Shown: positions 52,757 through 61,179 of the stretch, in pieces
Layout: the number at the start of each line of letters is the position of its first letter
Numbering within the stretch: the first letter of the stretch is position 1
NCBI RefSeq assembly: GCF_003337235.1
Contig: NZ_QPJC01000017.1
Location: 1-61,179 of the forward strand
Reading direction: 5' to 3'
Length of the DNA stretch: 61,179 bases
Source: Halopolyspora algeriensis
Lineage (GTDB): Bacteria; Actinomycetota; Actinomycetes; Mycobacteriales; Pseudonocardiaceae
Program-made: the position numbers and the translations under genes
The notes under the pieces: generated by a model
Told to the model about the DNA's origin: nothing
Database searches by the model: none
Seen by the model: the letters and a program-made list of their open reading frames with translations, nothing else

Positions 52757-54486
52757 GACCGAGCTCCCGGCTCGCACAGCTGATCGCGCTCCTGGTGGCC
52801 GTGCTGATCCCGCTCACCGGCTGTGCCTCGATCCCGAGGCACTCCGATCCGGAGGTCGTCAAGCGGGTCGACGAGGATTCCGGCAGCAGCAATGCCGCCT
52901 CACTGCCCGACGACCTCAGCCCGCTGGCGCTGGTACGCAACTTCGTCAACGCCGCCGCACCCGCCAACGACTATGCGGCGGTCCGGATGCATCTCACCGA
53001 AGCCGCACGGCAGTCCTGGCAGGCTCCTTCCGAACTGCTGATCGTCGAGGACGTGAACACCGTTCCCCTTCCGGAACCCTCCGGCACCCCGCAGGGGGTG
53101 CGGAAGGTGAGCCTGCGGGTGAACAAGGTGGGACGGTTGAAGGCCGACCGGTCGTTCGTGCCGAAACGGGGCGCCTACGAGGCCGAGTTCCGAGTCGAGC
53201 GGCAGGCGAACGGCCAGTGGCGGATCGCGAACCCACCACCCGAGCTCCTGGTCAGTCGCAGCTCCTTCACCAAGAGCTACACGCCCGCGCCGATCTACTT
53301 CCTCGATCACGAGCGTAACGGTGTGGTGCCCGACCTGCGCTACGTGGTGAGCCAGCCGGCCAGCACTCTGCCCACCCGCATCATCGACCTGCTGCTGGCG
53401 GGACCGTCGAAGAACTTCCGCGGCGCGATGGGGACGGCACTTCCCCCGAACGTGGACACCAAGACGAACGTCAGCGAAGCCGGTGACGGAGCGCTGGTGG
53501 TCAACTTCAGCGACCTGGGGGGCGTGAGCGAGCAGGCCAAACAGTTGATCGCGGCGCAGGTGGTGCTGTCCCTGCAGGGAGTCAGCAACGCGCGGGTCCG
53601 GCTGCAGGAAGAGGGCACATGGCTGCTGCCCGAGCAGGGGGCGCTGCGGCCGCCCGACGTCGTCTCCTACAAGGCGAACAACAGCGTGCGTTCCGATGTG
53701 ATGCCACTGGCCGTGGTGAACGAGCGACTTCTCGAGCTCGACAGGACGGCGGACGCGGTTCCCGGTCCCGCCGGTTCCGGGCAGTACGAGGTGATCACGG
53801 CCGGACGTTCGATGGACGGTACGAAGCTGGCCACGGTGGTGCGTACTCCCGATGGCGGGGTTGGGATGCGGATCGGGCCCTACGGCGAGGCACTCGCCGG
53901 GGTCGATGTGTCCGGTAGCTTCATGAGCAGGCCGACGTGGCGTACCGAGTCGGAGGTGTGGACCGTTGTCGACGGGCGCAGGGTCGTGCGCATGGTCGAC
54001 AACGGCAACGGTGGCTGGACGGTCAGCACCGTCGGTACCGAGCAGTTCTCCGGCGACGAGCCCATCACGGACCTGCGTCTGTCCCGGGACGGCACGCGGG
54101 TCGCCGCGGTGGTCGGAGGGCGGATCATGGTCGCAGGCGTGCTCGACCGCGGCAGCAAGACCACGCTGAGCACGCCCACCGTGCTCAGCGGTGGGCTCCA
54201 GGATGCGACGGTCACGGGCATCGGGTGGGTGAGCAGCGATTCCCTCGTGGCTATCACCGACAGTAGCTCGATGCCGGTTGTCGAGGTCACGGTCAACGGG
54301 CTCAAGTGGGACCCTTACGCTTCGGCGAACCTGGTCCAGCCGGTCAGGGCCGTGACCGTGGGGCCCGACCAGAAGGTGGTTGTGGCCGATCGCAGCGGGT
54401 TGTGGCAGGTCGGCGGTCAGGACGACCTGTGGCAGCTGGTTCCCGCTCCGATCGGTGGTGGGTCGATCCCGTTCTACCCGGGATGA
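52753..54486 (+). CDS. lpqB: Lipoprotein LpqB
   Basis: 577 residues. The signal peptide ([19 protein letters not shown]) ends in lipobox LTGC with C24 for lipidation. A GerMN domain lies near 200-300 and a beta-propeller-like C-terminal half follows. LpqB acts outside the membrane with MtrAB and can modulate the kinase. The ATG overlaps the mtrB end, so its translation may depend on ribosomes reaching that end, which the mtrB stop would reduce. Confidence 0.92.
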   Translation: MRPSSRLAQLIALLVAVLIPLTGCASIPRHSDPEVVKRVDEDSGSSNAASLPDDLSPLALVRNFVNAAAPANDYAAVRMHLTEAARQSWQAPSELLIVEDVNTVPLPEPSGTPQGVRKVSLRVNKVGRLKADRSFVPKRGAYEAEFRVERQANGQWRIANPPPELLVSRSSFTKSYTPAPIYFLDHERNGVVPDLRYVVSQPASTLPTRIIDLLLAGPSKNFRGAMGTALPPNVDTKTNVSEAGDGALVVNFSDLGGVSEQAKQLIAAQVVLSLQGVSNARVRLQEEGTWLLPEQGALRPPDVVSYKANNSVRSDVMPLAVVNERLLELDRTADAVPGPAGSGQYEVITAGRSMDGTKLATVVRTPDGGVGMRIGPYGEALAGVDVSGSFMSRPTWRTESEVWTVVDGRRVVRMVDNGNGGWTVSTVGTEQFSGDEPITDLRLSRDGTRVAAVVGGRIMVAGVLDRGSKTTLSTPTVLSGGLQDATVTGIGWVSSDSLVAITDSSSMPVVEVTVNGLKWDPYASANLVQPVRAVTVGPDQKVVVADRSGLWQVGGQDDLWQLVPAPIGGGSIPFYPG

Positions 54487-54512
54487 CGCAGGCAGTGGCG
54501 TGGCCGCCTGCG
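54487..54512 (+). terminator. Hairpin directly after lpqB
   Basis: CGCAGGC/GCCTGCG arms with a 12-nt loop starting at the base after the lpqB stop. No U-tract; possible terminator or 3' stabiliser. Confidence 0.35.
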
Positions 54513-54657
54513 GAGGGATACGGGCGGGGCAGCACTGCGGTGGCGTGCCGGAGTGGAGTGCCGGTGGCCCGGCCGGCCGCACCGGGAAGGGCCGGGTGCT
54601 TGCCGACACGCGCGGAACAGGTAGCGATGTGCGTGCTCCGGTGGGCCGGTCGCGCGC

Positions 54658-55383
54658 ATGCTCGAGCGCATGGATGACGGGATCGGACGTTGGCAGGTTG
54701 TCCGGGACGCTGTTGCGGGACTTGCCGATCTGTTGCTGCCGGTGCGTTGCGCCGGATGCGGCTCTGCAGGCACCGGATGGTGTACGTCGTGCCACGGGCA
54801 GCTCTGCGGGTTGCTGCGAGTGGAGCGGCCATTGTTCGGACCGGCCCTGCCCGTTCGTGCCCTCGGGCGCTATCGGGATGCGGCCCGGCGTGCCGTGCTC
54901 GCCTACAAGGAATCGGGTCGCCGGGACCTGGCGGTTCCGTTCGGCCGTTGTATGGCCACGGCTGCAGGCATCATGATCCCGGAGAGCGGCAACGGGCACA
55001 GGCGTGCGGAGACCTGCTGGCTGGTTCCGGCGCCGTCCCGGGCATCGGCATCGCGGCAGCGCGGAGGCGCGCACATGGCACGTGTCGGCCGCAGAACGGT
55101 TTCGGCGCTCGTCGAGGCCGGGCAAGCGGCGGCGCTGGCCGACTGCCTCGCACTGGGGCGAGGCACCCGGGATTCGGTCGGGCTCGGGCCCGCTGAGCGG
55201 GTGCGGAACCTGTCCGGCCGAGTGCTGCTCCGAACCGGTCGGCTTCCACCTCCGTACGCACCGGTCGTGCTGATCGATGACGTCATCACCACGGGGGCGA
55301 CGGCCGTGAGCTGCGTGCGGGCACTGGAGTCCGCAGGAGTGCAGGTATCGGCCGTTCTCGCCCTGACCGCCACGGCTTCCTAA
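54658..55383 (+). CDS. ComF-family phosphoribosyltransferase-like protein
   Basis: 241 residues. N-terminal zinc-ribbon pattern VRCAGCGSAG...CTSCHG; C-terminal phosphoribosyltransferase fold with PRPP loop VVLIDDVITTGATA. ComF-type proteins are associated with DNA uptake or salvage in other bacteria; the role in actinobacteria is unknown. Synteny matches Rv3242c. The start may be ATG 54658 or 54670; no clear ribosome site for either. Confidence 0.82.
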   Translation: MLERMDDGIGRWQVVRDAVAGLADLLLPVRCAGCGSAGTGWCTSCHGQLCGLLRVERPLFGPALPVRALGRYRDAARRAVLAYKESGRRDLAVPFGRCMATAAGIMIPESGNGHRRAETCWLVPAPSRASASRQRGGAHMARVGRRTVSALVEAGQAAALADCLALGRGTRDSVGLGPAERVRNLSGRVLLRTGRLPPPYAPVVLIDDVITTGATAVSCVRALESAGVQVSAVLALTATAS

Positions 55384-55805
55384 AGGTGCGGTTCCGACAA
55401 GGGGTTGCGGCGCTGCGGTGGCCGAGGCCCGTGCTTGCCCCTGCGGTGTGTTGCCTGCTCACAGCGAGTCGAAAGTCGCTGGGACAGGTTGGGAACTTGT
55501 GGCTTACACCATTCGTTACCGGGGTAGGAGCAGAACAAGCGCAGGGGCAAGTCCTCCGCGGAGGCTCGTCGGGGCCCCTACGACGATGGAGGGGGTTACG
55601 CAGAGTATTCACCTGGTATCGCCCGACTCGGGGGCTGTCATGAATCCGCCGAGCGGACTAACGTCCTTGTCGTTCGGGCGTATCCGGCTGCTGAAAGGAG
55701 TGCAATCCAGGTCCTCGGTGCCGGGCACGAGCCGATGATGAGCATTCTCTCCGGCGCCGCCGTGACCGATTCTCGCGGAAGCACGCTTAGCAACGGAGGT
55801 CGTGA
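55384..55805 (+). other. 422-bp gap before hpf
   Basis: No supported gene. It contains a SigR/SigH-like promoter at 55492-55517, a perfect 12-bp palindrome CCTCCGCGGAGG (55553-55564), GGGGCCCC shortly after, and the AACGGAGG ribosome site for hpf near 55792-55799. If the promoter is used, hpf has a leader of about 280 nt. Confidence 0.5.
55492..55517 (+). promoter_or_regulatory. ECF-type (SigR/SigH-like) promoter for hpf
   Basis: GGAAC, 18 nt, GTT: this matches the GGAAY-N18-GTT pattern of the thiol-stress/heat ECF sigma factors SigR and SigH. It points at hpf about 290 bp downstream. Confidence 0.5.
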
Positions 55806-56498
55806 ATGGACATCGTCGTCAAGGGTCGCAATGTCGAGGTGCCCACCCACTACCGGGAGCATGTCGGTGACAAACTGACCCGGCTCGAGCGGTACGACAG
55901 GAAGAGCATGCGGGCCGACGTGGAACTGTTCCACGAGCGCAACCCACGTCAGGCCAAGAATTGCCAGCGAGTCGAGATCACCTTGAAGTGCCGGGGGCCG
56001 GCCGTCCGTGCCGAAGCCAGTGCCGCCGACTTCTACTCCGCTCTGGATGCAGCCACGAACAAACTGGAAACTCGCCTCAGTCGGATGCACGATCGCAGGA
56101 AGGTGCACCACGGGCGGCACACTCCGAGGTCCGTGGCAGAGGCGACGGCGGCGATGGCGGACCGCCCGGTAGCGATGGCCGGCGCCGAATCGGGTCCCGC
56201 GGGGGAGTCGAACACGCGAACGGCTCTACTCGAAGAATCCCGGGAAGGGGTGAGCGAGCGCACCGAACGTGACGTCGAGGTGCCCGACCCACGCTGGCGC
56301 GGCGGCGAGAACGAACCGGGACGCATCGTACGGGAAAAAGAACACACGGCCGCTCCGATGACCGTTGACCAGGCTCTTTACGAGATGGAACTGGTCGGGC
56401 ACGACTTTTACCTCTTCTCCGATGCGGACAGCGGCAAGCCCAGTGTCGTGTACCGCCGGAAAGGATTCGATTACGGAGTGATCAGGCTGGCAGCCTGA
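55806..56498 (+). CDS. hpf: Long-form ribosome hibernation factor
   Basis: 230 residues, two domains: N-terminal MDIVVKGRNVEVPTHYREHV to about residue 100 (ribosome-binding, S30AE) and C-terminal APMTVDQALYEMELVGHDF...RRKGFDYGVIRLA (dimerisation tail), with a flexible middle. Long HPF both binds and dimerises 70S ribosomes in starvation or stress. ATG 55806 has AACGGAGG seven bases upstream. A strong hairpin at 56538-56573 follows, so it is likely monocistronic. Confidence 0.9.
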   Translation: MDIVVKGRNVEVPTHYREHVGDKLTRLERYDRKSMRADVELFHERNPRQAKNCQRVEITLKCRGPAVRAEASAADFYSALDAATNKLETRLSRMHDRRKVHHGRHTPRSVAEATAAMADRPVAMAGAESGPAGESNTRTALLEESREGVSERTERDVEVPDPRWRGGENEPGRIVREKEHTAAPMTVDQALYEMELVGHDFYLFSDADSGKPSVVYRRKGFDYGVIRLAA

Positions 56499-56537
56499 AC
56501 GGCGCCAGGAAAAACTGCGCCAACAGTGACTCGGACA

Positions 56538-56573
56538 GCTGTCCCCCGCGTACCGTGGTGCGCGGGGGACAGC
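56538..56573 (+). terminator. Strong hairpin after hpf
   Basis: GCTGTCCCCCGCG and its exact complement CGCGGGGGACAGC with a 10-nt loop, a 13-bp stem. No U-tract; placed between hpf and secA and likely to end hpf transcription. Confidence 0.6.
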
Positions 56574-56794
56574 ATCGTCAGCCGGTGTGCGGCCGGAGGC
56601 GGTGGTGTTCCCGACGCGCTTGCTCGGAACGGACCGGGTGAGTGCACATCCGGTTCCGGCCTCCCGGTCGTGCCGGACGCTGGTGCCCCCGGGTGCGGCG
56701 TTCGAGTGAACGGTCGAGTCGGAAGCGGGTTCTAATAAGATGGCGAAAAGCGTCCGTGACGGGCGCGTCACGATCAGCTAGTGAGGTCGACCGG

Positions 56795-59668
<2,874 letters not shown>

Positions 59669-59697
59669 GTTCTTCTCCACGGCGGGCGGGGCGGTGC

Positions 59698-60117
59698 TCA
59701 CACGAACGCCAGCATGGTGCAGGACCATTGCGTGCTCTGCCGCTCCAGTCGCATGGTCAGGGCGCGGACGCGCCGGGTGTCGGCGATGACAGCGCAGGCT
59801 TCCACCGTGCGCGCACTGATCGGACATGCGTGTACGGATCGCAGGCGATACACGGGGCCGGCTGTGGACCTGCTCCGGACCATTGTTGCGAGGAGGCCTG
59901 CCACGGGCCCGGAAACCCAGTGCCGGATCTGGCGCAGGGGTCTGCGGCCCGCGAGCACGTCGAGTACCTGCCCGGCCGTACGGTGGGCGAGGGCGGAGGC
60001 GGTGCGGTCACCGGGTCCACCGGTGACCGGAGTCTCCACCGGATTCATGCGAGTGTGGTGGGCGGTGTTCCCCGCGCCGCGCTTGGCACCTGCTTGGGTC
60101 ACGATGGCCTGAGTCAC
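59698..60117 (-). CDS. Rv3235-like small protein (DUF6459)
   Basis: 139 residues, Ala/Arg-rich: AGQVLDVLAGRRPLRQIRHWVSGPVAGLLATM..., then YRLRSVHACPISARTVEACAVI and LERQSTQWSCTMLAFV. It fits the Rv3235 family, which is found near secA1 in mycobacteria; no known function. GTG 60117 is best: AGGAGG lies six bases before it, while ATG 60123 would touch it. Convergent with secA, divergent from the HAD gene. Confidence 0.7.
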   Translation of the reverse strand: MTQAIVTQAGAKRGAGNTAHHTRMNPVETPVTGGPGDRTASALAHRTAGQVLDVLAGRRPLRQIRHWVSGPVAGLLATMVRSRSTAGPVYRLRSVHACPISARTVEACAVIADTRRVRALTMRLERQSTQWSCTMLAFV

Positions 60118-60288
60118 GAACATCCTCCTGTCTGCGACATCTCGTTGCGGACAAGAGGGGATCGGGAGCGGAATCCGGTCGGCTCGAACGCGACCCTCAC
60201 CCGATCGGGCGGTCGGTTCGGGCGTGCCGGCACCGCCGGAGGCGTCCACCTGGTGTTTCGAAGATTTCCGGTGCTTTGCCCGGTCCTC

Positions 60289-60294
60289 TAGGCT
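60289..60294 (+). promoter_or_regulatory. -10 box of leaderless HAD-gene promoter
   Basis: TAGGCT, 7 nt before GTG 60302. Confidence 0.5.
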
Positions 60295-60301
60295 TACCCC
60301 C

Positions 60302-60718
60302 GTGGAGTTCCGGGGCCTGGTGCTGGATTACGGCGGCGTTGTGACCGATCCTGGTGAAGCGATGCGGCACGGTGCGGAGCCACCCATGATCGAAGTGGTG
60401 CGCAGGGCGCGCCATGCCGGTATCCGTACGGCACTGCTGTCCAATGCCGATGCCGGTTCGGGATGGCCGGAAGGGACCGAACTGTTCGATGCCGTGGTGC
60501 TCTCGGGATCGGTCGGCATGGCCAAGCCGGATGTCGGGATCTATCGGTTGACCGCCCGGAGATTGGGACTCTCGCCATCCTCCTGCGTGTTTGTTGACGA
60601 TCTCCGGAGCAATGTCTCGGGAGCCGTGGAAGCCGGGATGGTCGGCGTGTACCACAGCTCGGTCTCGGAGACCCTCGCTGAACTCGAGGTCCTCTTTACC
60701 CCGGCGCTGTTGGGGTGA
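60302..60718 (+). CDS. HAD-superfamily hydrolase, short form
   Basis: 138 residues. LVLDYGGVVTDPGE gives the motif I region, but the nucleophile-acid pair is D-x-G rather than D-x-D, so the general acid is replaced. TALLSNAD, MAKPDVGIYRLTARRLG and CVFVDDLRSNVSGAVEAGM supply motifs II, III and IV. No cap domain, hence the small size. Phosphatase activity uncertain. GTG 60302 is seven bases after TAGGCT, so the longer in-frame extension upstream is not used. Confidence 0.8.
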   Translation: MEFRGLVLDYGGVVTDPGEAMRHGAEPPMIEVVRRARHAGIRTALLSNADAGSGWPEGTELFDAVVLSGSVGMAKPDVGIYRLTARRLGLSPSSCVFVDDLRSNVSGAVEAGMVGVYHSSVSETLAELEVLFTPALLG

Positions 60719-61179
60719 GGGCTGTGCGCTGGTCATTTGCGGTGTCAGGGGGGTGGGTGTGCGGGGACGTCCGACGATGATGTAAATTTTTCGTTGTCAG
60801 CACGGAACGAGCCGGTGTCAGCTGGATCGGGTGTTGACGGGGGTCATGAACAAGCTTCCACGGTGATGGTAGAGTGAATGACCTGGCCCGGCGAGAAAAT
60901 TGATGTGGTCGACAGAGTGTCCGTATGGGCTCTGCTGTAGGCAGCGCTTTTCGGTCGGGGTCGCTCATTCGGCGATTGTTTCGCTCGGTGATGCATGCGG
61001 TGGCCGCTTCGGTCCCTTGAGGGGGCCGGTGTGAGTGGCCGAATCCGGATGGGTTAGGCTGAAAGCCAACACAGAAAAACACGCGGGGCGTGGCCTGCCT
61101 GTGGTGGGTGTGTTCTTTGAGAACTTGACAGTGTACCGATGGTTCGGTGTGTTTGTGCGGAACCGTTTTTTGGTTTTTT
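60719..61179 (+). other. rRNA operon promoter/leader region
   Basis: 461 bp without a gene at the right edge. TTGACG (60834-60839), TAGAGT (60870-60875) and TAGGCT (61055-61060) are candidate promoter elements, though none gives ideal spacing. TGTTCTTTGAGAACTTG at 61111-61127 matches the actinobacterial rRNA boxA/antitermination region, with the inner palindrome GTTCTttgAGAAC. The 16S gene would begin beyond the window. A-T-rich patches (60781-60790 and the last 15 bases) are typical of these leaders. Confidence 0.6.

Noticed and set aside
55418-55738. ORF in the hpf leader
   Set aside because: No motif, no ribosome site, and it lies across the predicted promoter.
61125-61130. TTGACA as a promoter -35
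   Set aside because: It lies inside the rRNA boxA-like leader; no -10 follows within the window.

Overview
The window is high-GC actinobacterial chromosome. Its backbone has almost the gene order of the Mycobacterium tuberculosis Rv3285-Rv3240 segment as I recall it: accA3, maf, accE5/accD5, birA, PH-domain protein, GtrA, purK, purE, LCP protein, rhamnose genes, wbbL, GDP-mannose genes, fbiAB, whiB2, manB, SIS protein, manA, permease, tmk, mtrAB-lpqB, comF, hpf, secA1. The XRE/DUF397 pair, a type VII secretion (T7SS) substrate remnant and two polymorphic-toxin-like pairs suggest Pseudonocardiales. This is inferred from content; no rRNA gene is inside the window. The last ~350 bases look like the leader of an rRNA operon that begins just outside.

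Layout. 1-5950: acyl-CoA carboxylase genes with Maf, PabB, BirA and a PH-domain membrane protein. 5958-12236: accessory stretch with HMG-CoA lyase, CbiZ, a TNT-toxin-like protein with a small partner, HisN, and a two-component pair. 12266-19496: gtrA and purK, then ~4.8 kb separating purK from purE. That insert holds a membrane molybdoenzyme, an XRE/DUF5753-DUF397 regulator pair with a perfect 26-bp palindromic operator, and a DddA/SCP1.201-like deaminase with an Imm1-type immunity gene. 19575-29692: thioesterase, TIGR03089, LCP ligase, rmlB, rmlD, a degraded T7SS locus, wbbL and a mannose-1-phosphate guanylyltransferase. 29702-35084: DNA glycosylase, VapBC-type toxin-antitoxin, Nudix, fbiB, fbiA and an M50 protease. 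35085-46599: whiB2, a 1178-residue glycosyltransferase, a metallopeptidase-like protein, DUF3499, then phosphomannomutase, Trm112, SIS, manA and a permease. 46632-61179: a large membrane hydrolase, tmk, mtrA-mtrB-lpqB, comF, hpf, secA1, an Rv3235-like gene, a HAD protein and the rRNA leader.

How it works together. Much of the backbone serves the envelope: acyl-CoA carboxylation for lipid precursors, dTDP-rhamnose and its transferase for the arabinogalactan linker, GDP-mannose supply, LCP ligation, MtrAB-LpqB signalling and SecA export. F420 maturation (FbiA/FbiB) and purine synthesis (PurK/PurE) lie between.

Main observations. (1) mtrB carries an in-frame TAG that cuts the ATPase domain in two. 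(2) Two toxin-immunity-like pairs sit in accessory insertions. (3) A T7SS substrate gene and a YbaB-like gene appear fused by an out-of-frame deletion. (4) At least 17 genes have a TANNNT -10 box ending 6-7 nt before the start codon, which predicts leaderless mRNAs and settles many starts.
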